The notes below the pieces were generated by a model. It did no database searches. It worked only from the letters and a program-made list of their open reading frames with translations, and was not told the DNA's origin. Below are positions 52,492 to 60,959 of a DNA stretch of 64,000 bases, piece by piece. The position numbers were made by a program, and so were the translations under genes. Within the stretch, counting starts at the first letter, position 1; each line of letters begins with the position of its first letter. The stretch comes from Actinophytocola sp036378875 (GTDB lineage Bacteria > Actinomycetota > Actinomycetes > Mycobacteriales > Pseudonocardiaceae): assembly GCF_036378875.1 (NCBI RefSeq), contig NZ_DASUVO010000049.1, positions 1 to 64,000 of the forward strand, read 5' to 3'.

Positions 52492-54407
52492 CGTGCGCGC
52501 CGACAGCCGCGACCTTTCGCCTGCTCGACGACGTCGTCGGGTGGGACGAGGACAAGGACACGGTGCACGACCTGGTCGGGTTCACCGATCCGGACGGCGT
52601 CCGGCTGGCCAACAGCGGCTCCGATCCGCAGGGGCCGAGGAGGAGCGAACTGCTCCCCTGGTTCCCCGATCCCCGGCTGGCGCCCGGATGCCAGGCGTGC
52701 GCGTGGTACCTGATCTCCGGGAAACGGTTGCTGCGCCGGGACACCTGCACGGGTGGCTGGCTGCCGGTCTGGTCCCGCGACTGCGATCCCCACCTGCTGC
52801 GCGAACCGGTTGCCGTCGCCGCGCGGGGACATCGGCTCGCGGTGGTGGACTCCGGCCGGGTTCTGGTGTGGCGCAACGAGGGCGAGCAGCTCGCCGGGGT
52901 GATCGAGCTCGCCGGTGCGAGCCTTGTCGCGCTGGCGCAGGACGACCAGGTGCTGGTGACCGACGACAGCACCGAACTGCGGTGGTACAGCTCGGACGGG
53001 CGGCTCGTCGAAACCGTCCAGACCACGGTCATCGGTGAGATCGTCGGCGTGCGCGCCGGGCCGGGCAGGACGATCTGGTTGCTCACCCAGGACGGCGACC
53101 GGTTGCGGATCTACCGGAACGGCGAGGATTCCACAGTAGACGAGCTGCGGAAGGCGCTGCCGGCGAGCACGCTCGTCTCCGCCAACGACGACGGGTTCTG
53201 CCTGCTGGAGAACGGCCCGGACGGCGCCGTGACCAACTGCTACACCTGGCGGGGCAAACCATGGACCGCGCCCGCCCCGGAGCCCGGCCAGTTCAAGAAC
53301 ACCGGCACGTTCACGACATGCCGGATCGACAGCGGCATCTCGCGCTGCCGATGGCACCGCGTGCGCGTGGACGCGGACGTGCCGCCCGGCACGGCGGTCT
53401 CGGTGGCGATAGTGGTGTCGGAGGGCGGCCAGTTCGCGGCCACCGACTGGCAGACGGCGCCGCCGGGTGTCACCGACTTCCTGGTCGACCAGCCACCCGG
53501 CCGCTACCTCACCGCCCGTGTGACACTGTCCGGCGACACCTCGACCACCCCGGTCCTGCACCGGATCCGGTTGGATTTCCCGAGAACCACGAGCGCGGAC
53601 CTGCTGCCACCCGCGTTCCGCCAGGACCCTGCCGCCGATGACTTCACCGAGCGCTTCCTGTCGCTGTTCGACGCCACGCTCGCCGAGATCGACCAGGTGA
53701 TCGAGCGCTACCCCGCACTGCTCGATCCGGCCGGCGTCCCGGATCGAGCCCTGCCGTGGCTCGCCGGGCTGCTCGGCCTGTCGTTCGAGTCCGGCTGGAA
53801 CGCGGAGACCCGGCGTGCCCTGCTGGCCGCCGCGCCGGAGTTGTACCGGCGCCGCGGCACGCCGTGGGCGCTGACACAGGCCATCAAGATCGTCTTCGGT
53901 GTCCAACCGGTGATCGACGAACTGGCCGACGACCGTCGCTGGGCGCAGGTCCGTGCCGCGGCAAGCCCGTCGCACGCGGCGGGCCTCGGCTCGGTCCGGT
54001 TGTTCGGCCGGTCCTCGACGCGGTTCCGCCTTGACGGCTCCGCACTGGGCGCCACCCCGATACGTGCGTTCGGCGACCCGGACTCCGACCCGCTCACCGA
54101 GCACGCGCACCGGTTCCGGGTGCTGCTGCCCGCGGGATCGGCGAGCGGGGAGGCGTTGCGACGACTGGTCGAACGGCAGGCGCCCGCGCACACACGGGGT
54201 TCGGCACGCACCGGCGGTGAGGGCTTCGTGGTCGGCACACGGTCGACGGTCGGGGTGGACACGACCTTCGTCCCCCTGCCGCCACCCGTGCTCGGCGGTA
54301 CGCGGCTCAACCACGACGGGGTACTGCGGCCGGGCCCGCGAGGCGCACGCCACGGGGTGAGCGTCGGCATTGTCTCCGCTGTCGGTGTCCACACGCGAAT
54401 GTCTTGA
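52488..54407 (+). CDS. Phage tail protein I-like with N-terminal propeller
   Basis: The 639-residue protein has a repeat-rich N-terminal part (residues 1-330; units such as GHRLAVVDSGRVLVWRNEG and DDQVLVTDDSTELRWYSSDG) resembling a beta-propeller. The gpI-like domain follows at about 383-480 (DDFTERFLSLFDATLAEIDQ, then LPWLAGLLGLSFESGWNAET, RALLAAAPELYRRRGTPWAL). gpI links wedges to fibres; the propeller may add a binding surface. Six or more cysteines fall in residues 60-100. Overlaps J-like 2 by four bases. Confidence 0.88.
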   Translation: MTCAPTAATFRLLDDVVGWDEDKDTVHDLVGFTDPDGVRLANSGSDPQGPRRSELLPWFPDPRLAPGCQACAWYLISGKRLLRRDTCTGGWLPVWSRDCDPHLLREPVAVAARGHRLAVVDSGRVLVWRNEGEQLAGVIELAGASLVALAQDDQVLVTDDSTELRWYSSDGRLVETVQTTVIGEIVGVRAGPGRTIWLLTQDGDRLRIYRNGEDSTVDELRKALPASTLVSANDDGFCLLENGPDGAVTNCYTWRGKPWTAPAPEPGQFKNTGTFTTCRIDSGISRCRWHRVRVDADVPPGTAVSVAIVVSEGGQFAATDWQTAPPGVTDFLVDQPPGRYLTARVTLSGDTSTTPVLHRIRLDFPRTTSADLLPPAFRQDPAADDFTERFLSLFDATLAEIDQVIERYPALLDPAGVPDRALPWLAGLLGLSFESGWNAETRRALLAAAPELYRRRGTPWALTQAIKIVFGVQPVIDELADDRRWAQVRAAASPSHAAGLGSVRLFGRSSTRFRLDGSALGATPIRAFGDPDSDPLTEHAHRFRVLLPAGSASGEALRRLVERQAPAHTRGSARTGGEGFVVGTRSTVGVDTTFVPLPPPVLGGTRLNHDGVLRPGPRGARHGVSVGIVSAVGVHTRMS

Positions 54408-54420
54408 GAGGACGGAGAAG

Positions 54421-55668
54421 ATGACCGAGGTATCGACACAGACGAACACGGGGTTCGACGTGCCGCCGTTCCGGCGGTTGCGTTACTTCCACGGCCAGCA
54501 GCTCACCGCGCGGGACTTCCAGCGCGAGCAGGAGTACTTCCGCGAGAAGCTGAAGCTACGCATGCGTTGCCTGCTCGGCTACGGCGTGGTCTGCGGGCTG
54601 TACGTGGAACCGGTCGCGCCCGACCACGATGACGACAAGGACGATGACAAGCCGAAAGGAAAGAACGACGAACGGCGCCGCAAGGCGAAGGTGAAGATCA
54701 CCTCTGGGCTCGGCGTGGACTGCGACGGCAACGAACTCGTGGTCCGCGGCAGCTGCGTGGTCGACCTGTGGGAGGCACTGCAGTCCGACGAACGCACCGG
54801 CAACACCGTCTGGGTCGGCATCGAGTACCACGAACGAGCCGTCGAGCCCACGCGTACCGTCCACAACAGCAACTGCGCGGACAACTCCGACTGCCAGCAC
54901 GGCTGGACCGAGGAGAGCTACGTCGTGCGGGTGACCGGGCGCGAGCCACCTGAGGACGAGCGCTGCGACACCTGCTGTTCACGGTGCGAGCACAAGGTGT
55001 TGTGGCTGGCCAGGATCGACGACGTGGACTGGTTCGAGCCGGTGCGCGACAACCAGATCCACATGGAGATCCGGCGGCCGTTCAGCAAGTACGTGCCCAC
55101 GGTGATCACCGGGATCAACTGGCGCCACGGTTACACCTACACCATTGACGAGGTCAAGCAACTCCTCGGCACGCAGAAGGACAGCGGCGGGCTCATCGTC
55201 CAGTTCTCCGACGAGATCCGGGTGGACAGCCTCCAGCGCGGCGTCGTGGAGATCCAAGTGATCGAGGGCGGTTCCGGCCGCAACGCCAGCACCTGGTACA
55301 TGGGCGGGGAGTTCAAGGAGCCCACCGGAGGCGAGTTCACCAGGCACTTCCGCTTCCGCCAGACGACTCGCGAGTCACTGCAGGACGGCGACCGCGTGAT
55401 GATCACGGTGCGCGGGGCGTTCATCCTCGACCGCTGCTGCCGGCCCGTCGACGGAACCCACGTCGGCGGCAAGGTGCCCTTCATCCGGCGCAGGAGAGAC
55501 GAGTCCGGCGCTGACGTGGCCGGCGACTGGCCGGACCCCGGCACGGGGCCCGACACGGAGGTCGGCTGTGCGGTCCCGCCGTCCGGCATCGGGCCGTGGA
55601 CCTCGGGCACCGGCGCGGGCGGAGACGTCTTCGAGAGCTGGTTCTTCGTGACGGAGGAGCGTAAATGA
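54421..55668 (+). CDS. eCIS protein A with FxxGQxLxxxD domain
   Basis: The 415-residue protein begins FRRLRYFHGQQLTARDFQRE, then LRMRCLLGYGVVCGLYV, and has VKITSGLGVDCDGNELVV near residue 95. This N-terminal pattern recurs in the next two proteins. A highly charged DDDKDDDKPKGK linker and a Cys-rich CDTCCSRCEHKVLWLARI segment (zinc-ribbon-like) follow. No known family function was recalled with certainty. GGACGGAG precedes the ATG, 13 bp after gpI. It probably belongs to the baseplate or fibre apparatus (by location). Confidence 0.8.
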   Translation: MTEVSTQTNTGFDVPPFRRLRYFHGQQLTARDFQREQEYFREKLKLRMRCLLGYGVVCGLYVEPVAPDHDDDKDDDKPKGKNDERRRKAKVKITSGLGVDCDGNELVVRGSCVVDLWEALQSDERTGNTVWVGIEYHERAVEPTRTVHNSNCADNSDCQHGWTEESYVVRVTGREPPEDERCDTCCSRCEHKVLWLARIDDVDWFEPVRDNQIHMEIRRPFSKYVPTVITGINWRHGYTYTIDEVKQLLGTQKDSGGLIVQFSDEIRVDSLQRGVVEIQVIEGGSGRNASTWYMGGEFKEPTGGEFTRHFRFRQTTRESLQDGDRVMITVRGAFILDRCCRPVDGTHVGGKVPFIRRRRDESGADVAGDWPDPGTGPDTEVGCAVPPSGIGPWTSGTGAGGDVFESWFFVTEERK

Positions 55669-57650
55669 CAGCGTCGACAACCCGGACAGACTGCGGGTGT
55701 GGTTGCGGCGGAGCCTCCGCCTGGCCGTCCGCGTTCGTCCGGCCGAGGTTCTTCGCGGGCCAACTGCTCACCGAGGACGATCTCGAACTGCTCGTGGGCT
55801 ACGTGACCGGCAAACACCGGCTGTACAACCGGATGTTGTCCGGGCCGGGGGTCGTCTGCGGCCTTGAGGTCGGCTGTGACCCCTGTGGCGACGGCAACGT
55901 CGTCGTACAACCGGGTCACGCGCTGGACTGCTGCGGCAACGACATCGTGCTGTCCTGCAAGGAGAAGGTGGACGTGCAGGCACTCGTGCGTGAGCTGCGG
56001 GTCAGCTCGCTCGGCGTGGACTGCGGTGAGCCGTGCGAGGACGACGGACCGCGTCGCTACGGGCTCTTCGTCCGCTACGAGGAGTCCCCTGTGGACCCGG
56101 TGGCGCCGTACTCCACGGAGGAGCCGTGCCCGACGCCGGGCTGCGTGCCGTCGCGGATCCGGGAGAGCCTGCGGTTCCTGGTCAAGCGCGACGAGACCGA
56201 CGACCACCGGTACAACCCGGGCAGCCGGCTGCTGGCGAGCATCGGTGACGAGCGGAGGTTCGCGCACCTCCAGCGGGTCGGGCAGCGGCTCGGTTTCTAC
56301 CTGGACGCGCTGTTCTTCGCGTGGCACGGATCCGGCAGGACCATCCGGTTCGACGCGACGGACGCCGGCCGGTTCGAGCGGAGCCTCACGTGGCTGCGGG
56401 AGAGCGGCGAGGGAACCCCGGCCGCGTCGGTCGCCGTCCAGATGACCGAACACGTGCGTGCGCTGGCCAGCGCGATCGCCCGGTACGACACCCACGACCG
56501 CGACGGACAACAGCAGCTCGAGCGGGAGCACACCGTCCTCAGCCAGGTCGCCGAGGCCCGGCAGGTGCTCGGCGTGGCCTGCACCCGGCTGGAGAAGACC
56601 GATCCGGAGCAGGTGTGGCCGAACGAGCTGCGCCGCGAGCTGGCCGCCGCGGTGGTCGCCGAGACCAAGGCGCGGGTGGTGCGGGGCCCTGCGGACGCGG
56701 AGTCGGCGAGGGAGGCACGCCTGCTGGCACACGGCACGCCGATGGACAACGTGCTGCAGGTGCGGTTCCGGTCGGACCTCGGCGAGCTGCGGGAATGGCT
56801 GCTCGGACGCATGGAGCGGTCGCCCGGGGTGGCCGACTGCTCGTTGCGCGGCGCGGTGCGCTCGATCAACCTCCCACCGCTGTTGCCCAGACCGGACCCG
56901 GACCCGGAACAGCGGATCGCGGACTCCGACGCCGGTGTGCTCGCGGAGGCCGTGCGGGACGTGATCCTTGCCCAGCGCCGTTTCGTCACCGACGCGGCGT
57001 GCTCGACGCTGAACCCGCCGTGCACCGACTGCACGGACACCGACGTGCTGCTCGCGCACGTCGAGCTGGACGGCTGCGACGTCGTCCGGGTGTGCTCCGC
57101 GACGCGGGAACAGGTGCTGCCCGGCGGGTCGATGTACGGGGAGTGGCTGCCGAAGCTCTTCCCGCTGCGTGAGCTCGCCGGCCGACTGTGCTGCGAGCCG
57201 GTGCCGGGGTACACGCCACCGCAGCTGCCGTCGACGGGCCCGGTGCGCCGGCCCTACGTGGAGGGACTTCTGGAGGAGTGGCCGCGAACCGGTGACCTGG
57301 AAAACATGCTGGGCCTGCTGCTGACGCCCGGGCAGGGCGAGACACCGCCGAAAGCCTTGCACGAACAGCTCTACCGGGTGCCGACCGAGGTGACGGACAG
57401 CCTGCACGAGCTGGGCATGCTGCGGTCGCAGGTGGGTGCCCTGACCGCGACCGTGGAAGCGTTGCGCGGGCAGCTGGACACGGCACGCGAGCAGGTGAGC
57501 CAGGTGCGTGAGGAGCTGCCGGAGCGACTCGGTTCTCGGTTGGAGGAGCTGGAAAGCACGCCACGAGGTGAGGCCGAAGCCAAGCCGCCCGCTCGGCGCA
57601 CCCGGTCGACGGGTCGCACCCAGAAACCCCGGTCAGGTGAGTCGTCATGA
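55665..57650 (+). CDS. eCIS protein B with FxxGQxLxxxD domain, Cys-rich
   Basis: The 661-residue protein has the shared domain as VRPRFFAGQLLTEDDLELLV, then LYNRMLSGPGVVCGLEVGC, and VVVQPGHALDCCGNDIVLSC. About twenty cysteines occur in clusters (CGCGCGG at the start, CDPC, CC, CGEPC, CSTLNPPCTDC), suggesting metal sites. The C-terminal quarter is a coiled coil (LRSQVGALTATVEALRGQLD) with a basic tail. Function unknown; likely structural in the baseplate. It overlaps both neighbours by four bases. Confidence 0.8.
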   Translation: MTASTTRTDCGCGCGGASAWPSAFVRPRFFAGQLLTEDDLELLVGYVTGKHRLYNRMLSGPGVVCGLEVGCDPCGDGNVVVQPGHALDCCGNDIVLSCKEKVDVQALVRELRVSSLGVDCGEPCEDDGPRRYGLFVRYEESPVDPVAPYSTEEPCPTPGCVPSRIRESLRFLVKRDETDDHRYNPGSRLLASIGDERRFAHLQRVGQRLGFYLDALFFAWHGSGRTIRFDATDAGRFERSLTWLRESGEGTPAASVAVQMTEHVRALASAIARYDTHDRDGQQQLEREHTVLSQVAEARQVLGVACTRLEKTDPEQVWPNELRRELAAAVVAETKARVVRGPADAESAREARLLAHGTPMDNVLQVRFRSDLGELREWLLGRMERSPGVADCSLRGAVRSINLPPLLPRPDPDPEQRIADSDAGVLAEAVRDVILAQRRFVTDAACSTLNPPCTDCTDTDVLLAHVELDGCDVVRVCSATREQVLPGGSMYGEWLPKLFPLRELAGRLCCEPVPGYTPPQLPSTGPVRRPYVEGLLEEWPRTGDLENMLGLLLTPGQGETPPKALHEQLYRVPTEVTDSLHELGMLRSQVGALTATVEALRGQLDTAREQVSQVREELPERLGSRLEELESTPRGEAEAKPPARRTRSTGRTQKPRSGESS

Positions 57651-58777
57651 CGGCCCCGCTGCGCCCCGCGTTTCACGAGGGGCAGGTGCTCTCCGCCGCG
57701 GACCTGGCGGCGACCGTCGGGTACGGACGTGACGTGGCCGCACGGCACGCGCGTCACCTGCACGACTGGGGTATCGCCGAAGGGCTCGAACTGGTCACCG
57801 AGGCCCGGACGGACCCGGCCACCAACGCCCGGTACGTCGAGGTGAGCGTGTCCGCGGGGCTGGCGATCGACGGCACGGGCCGGGAGATCGTGGTCCCGGC
57901 GTCCGCGGTGCTGTCCGAGGCCTCCTTCGCGGAGGTCAACGGTGCGGACCAGGCGACGCTGGAGCCGTACCCGGTGTTCCTCACCACGATCGACCGGGCG
58001 CAGTCGGCCACGGGCCCGGTGTCGTGCGGCACGGCGGCCGCGCCGACCAGGGTCGAGGAGTCGTACCAGATCCTTTTTGGACGCAGAGGTGACGAGCTGC
58101 TGGCCGAGGACCAGCAGCCGCCGCCCGTCAGTGCGGCCCTGGCGGATCCGCCGACCCGGTGGCTGGTCCTGCTGGGCTTCGTCCAGTGGACCGACGGGCA
58201 TTTCACCAGGGTGTTCCCCAGCGCCCGTGGCGTCGAGCCGCGGTACGCGGGTGTGCGCGCGGACACGGTGTCCGCCCGCGCCGGCGAGCTCACGCTGCGG
58301 ACGCGGCCCACCGTTCAGGAGGGCCAGCCGGCGCTGGTGCTGTCCGGTGAGGATCCGCCGAGCCTGGTCTTCGGGCTGTACCAGGGAAGCGGCACGGTCA
58401 ACCCGCTGATGACCGTGGCGGCGAACGGAAACCTGACAGTGGCGGGGAGTTTCTCCGGCCGCATCTCGGCGGGCAGCGTGCTGGCGACGTCCGGGACGGC
58501 AACCGACGGCATGCTTCTGCCGTTGCCGGCCGGGGTGAGCAAGCAGGAGGTCGACGACGGCCGGGTGGAACTGCACGTGCACGTCACTCCTCGGGTGCCG
58601 CCGGCGACGACCGCGTCGACCCTGCACAGTCCCGTGGAGGCCACTGTGGATGGTGAGTTGCGGGTGCGGTGCCGGGTGCGGTCCTACGACCCGCTCGGCG
58701 TTCCGGAGGTCGTCACCGAGCAACCCGGGGCGGTCGAATTCCTGGTAATGGCAACGGTCGCGGCGGCAGGTGGCTGA
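57647..58777 (+). CDS. eCIS protein C with FxxGQxLxxxD domain and fibre-like region
   Basis: The 376-residue protein has the shared domain as LRPAFHEGQVLSAADLAATV, then ARHLHDWGIAEGLELV, and VSVSAGLAIDGTGREIVVPA. Later it has NPLMTVAANGNLTVAGSFSG, the repeat style of tail-fibre shafts, and a C-terminal beta domain. It lacks the cysteines of A and B. It may be the receptor-facing member of the three (inference). Confidence 0.8.
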   Translation: MTAPLRPAFHEGQVLSAADLAATVGYGRDVAARHARHLHDWGIAEGLELVTEARTDPATNARYVEVSVSAGLAIDGTGREIVVPASAVLSEASFAEVNGADQATLEPYPVFLTTIDRAQSATGPVSCGTAAAPTRVEESYQILFGRRGDELLAEDQQPPPVSAALADPPTRWLVLLGFVQWTDGHFTRVFPSARGVEPRYAGVRADTVSARAGELTLRTRPTVQEGQPALVLSGEDPPSLVFGLYQGSGTVNPLMTVAANGNLTVAGSFSGRISAGSVLATSGTATDGMLLPLPAGVSKQEVDDGRVELHVHVTPRVPPATTASTLHSPVEATVDGELRVRCRVRSYDPLGVPEVVTEQPGAVEFLVMATVAAAGG

Positions 58778-58779
58778 GG

Positions 58780-59319
58780 ATGACTCTTTACGTGGTGTAC
58801 GTGAAGGACACTGGTCATGTGGTCGGCGCGGTGAACGCGGCGGGTGACGCCCCGCCCGGCGAGGGCGATGTCGGCGCGCTCGTCGGGGATGCGCTGCCGA
58901 TGCGTGTCTCCGTCGACGGCAAGGTGGTGAGGCTTCCGCTGCCAGCCGAGCGACTCGCGTTGCACACGGCCGACGACGAGCCACGCGTGTTCGACAACCC
59001 GCTGGCCTACGGCGTGGAGTTGGCTGGTGGTCAACCGAAACCGACACTGGTCGAGCTGAGGCCGGAGTCCCCGGAACTGGCGTTCTCGAACAACAGCCTG
59101 GTGGTCACGGTGCAGCCCGACGACCCGATCAACGACACTCCCGTGCTGGCGCTGGTCTCCGACGGCGAGAAGGTCCACGTGCGCCCCTGGGCGATACCGG
59201 CGGGGGGCGACTCCGTGGAGATCCCGGTGACCGTGTCCGAGGGCAACCACGGCGTACTGGTCCTGGTGGCCGGATGGATCGGCATCCTCGCGACCGAGAT
59301 CAAGGCGGCCAGGTCGTGA
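58780..59319 (+). CDS. Hypothetical eCIS operon protein
   Basis: The 179-residue protein is beta-rich (MTLYVVYVKDTGHVVGAVNA; later VVTVQPDDPINDTPVLALVS, GNHGVLVLVAGWIGILATEI). No family, signal or cysteines. It starts three bases after the previous stop and overlaps the next gene, so it is made with the particle. A fibre accessory or capping protein is possible. Confidence 0.7.
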   Translation: MTLYVVYVKDTGHVVGAVNAAGDAPPGEGDVGALVGDALPMRVSVDGKVVRLPLPAERLALHTADDEPRVFDNPLAYGVELAGGQPKPTLVELRPESPELAFSNNSLVVTVQPDDPINDTPVLALVSDGEKVHVRPWAIPAGGDSVEIPVTVSEGNHGVLVLVAGWIGILATEIKAARS

Positions 59320-60959
59320 GCCCATCCACCGCGAGCGAGATCACCGTGCACCGGTGCGTGGTGCACGTGGTCCGGCGCGGTGGATGGAGCTGGGGCCCGG
59401 ATCCTCGGCGCCTGCTGCAGCCGATCCTGGACTCGTTGCCGGCCCTGATCGCCGAACGGTTCGAGGAACAGCTCGAGGGCGACGGCCCGGACGTGGTGAT
59501 CACCGAACCGGTACGCGTCACCGTTCGATTGGAACACCTCCGGGCCCGTGGGCTGGCACCCACGAACATCGTGGTCGAACCGGCGCCGGCCGCCGTCCAC
59601 ACGACCACCCCCACTCCCTCTCACTCCCCCGACCCGCCGTCCATCACGACACCCCACCCCGACTCGTGGATGGCGCCAACGCCGGCAACACTCTTCGCCG
59701 AGCTTGCCGAACGCGGCGAGTTGGAGCCGTTACTGGCCCTGCTCCCGGACGACACGCTGCGGACCTACCTGCTCGCGTTGCTCGAGGACATCCCGGCAGG
59801 GTCACCGATCGACGAGACCACGGCGGCAGGCCGCATGGTCGCCGAACTCACCCGACGCCTGCCGTCGTCGTCCACCCCGATGCCACGGACTGTCGACGGT
59901 CTCGCCCAACTGCTGGTGGCCTGGCCCACCGACCGGCCCTCACCGGCGCCCGAGATGTCCTCACCCGGCGCGTCCGCCAACGCCGCCCCGGAAGCTACCG
60001 GGGAGCGACACGTCTCGTCCGTGCTCCCGTTCCTGTTGGCAGGCCCGCTCGCCCGTATTGGCTACCTCGACGCCATCGGCCCCGCACTGGAGGCCGTCGA
60101 CCTGGTGGCGGAGGCCCCCCTGTTCGCCGCCGCCCTGGCGTACAAGGTCCTGGGCGGGGTGGAGCGAGGCTGGCGCAGAACGGCGGAGGACAACATCGCG
60201 GCGGCCACCTTCGCGGGGTTGGAATCGGTGCCCGATCTCAGTGGCTTCGCCCGACGCGTGCGGCCGGCACTCCCGGTGTTGGACGGTGTGTTGGCGTTGT
60301 CCCTGTGCCGAGGCCATGATCCCGCCGAACCGCTGCTGATCACCGGCGTGGACGGAGGGCTGCTGCTGGTGGACGCGCAGGGCCTGTTCCCGATCGCCTG
60401 GGCCACCGATGTCGTGCCGTACTGGGAGGCGTGCGGCAGACCGCCTGTGGCCGTCTGTGACAGCCCACTCCCGCCGAACTGCCTGAGAGAACTGGCGGCG
60501 GCAGGCGTGTCGTTCATCACCGACGTCCGCCCACTACGCGACGACCCGGTGACGCGCCTGCCATGGCGCACTCCACTGTGGACATCTGGTGAGCCGCCGT
60601 TGCGGCTCGCCGCGGACCTCCCCACTCACACGGCGCGACTCGCCGAGCTGGTGCAGGCTCTGACAGTCGCCCGTAGGGCCGTGCCCCTGGCCGAGGACGG
60701 CGCTCTGGAACGCAGCGCCACGCTGGCCGCGTCACTCGGCCTGGGCGCCATCGCGTGGACGCTGTGGCGCGCCGACCCGGTGCTGGCGCTGACAAGGTTC
60801 GCCGACCTGGAGGCAACGGTCCATTTCGCACCGGATGCCGTGCGAGTGCGGATCCCCCTGGGCCGGCGCCACGCGGACCTCTTGCGCAGCGGCGCACTGA
60901 CAGATGTCCATGACGTGGTCTGGCTGGCGGGCCGGACCCTGACCTTCTCCGGCGGGTGA
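59316..60959 (+). CDS. Possible eCIS tape-measure-like protein
   Basis: The 547-residue protein starts at a GTGA overlap. The N-terminus (ITVHRCVVHVVRRGGWSWGP, then ILDSLPALIAERFEEQL) and the ending (VRIPLGRRHADLLRSGALTD, then VVWLAGRTLTFSGG) resemble the ends of CIS tape-measure proteins encoded just before the ATPase. The middle is Ala/Leu-rich helical, with a Pro/Thr/Ser stretch near 95-120. At 547 residues it is short compared with Pvc14. The alternative is an unrelated assembly factor. Confidence 0.5.
   Translation: MSPSTASEITVHRCVVHVVRRGGWSWGPDPRRLLQPILDSLPALIAERFEEQLEGDGPDVVITEPVRVTVRLEHLRARGLAPTNIVVEPAPAAVHTTTPTPSHSPDPPSITTPHPDSWMAPTPATLFAELAERGELEPLLALLPDDTLRTYLLALLEDIPAGSPIDETTAAGRMVAELTRRLPSSSTPMPRTVDGLAQLLVAWPTDRPSPAPEMSSPGASANAAPEATGERHVSSVLPFLLAGPLARIGYLDAIGPALEAVDLVAEAPLFAAALAYKVLGGVERGWRRTAEDNIAAATFAGLESVPDLSGFARRVRPALPVLDGVLALSLCRGHDPAEPLLITGVDGGLLLVDAQGLFPIAWATDVVPYWEACGRPPVAVCDSPLPPNCLRELAAAGVSFITDVRPLRDDPVTRLPWRTPLWTSGEPPLRLAADLPTHTARLAELVQALTVARRAVPLAEDGALERSATLAASLGLGAIAWTLWRADPVLALTRFADLEATVHFAPDAVRVRIPLGRRHADLLRSGALTDVHDVVWLAGRTLTFSGG

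Noticed and set aside
51921..54449. 842-codon minus-strand open frame across the J-like and gpI genes
   Set aside because: Antisense to two genes with recognised domains; composition is Arg/Gly/Val low complexity.
55137..57407. 756-codon minus-strand open frame opposite proteins A and B
   Set aside because: Antisense shadow; the plus-strand frames have shared domains and 4-bp coupling.
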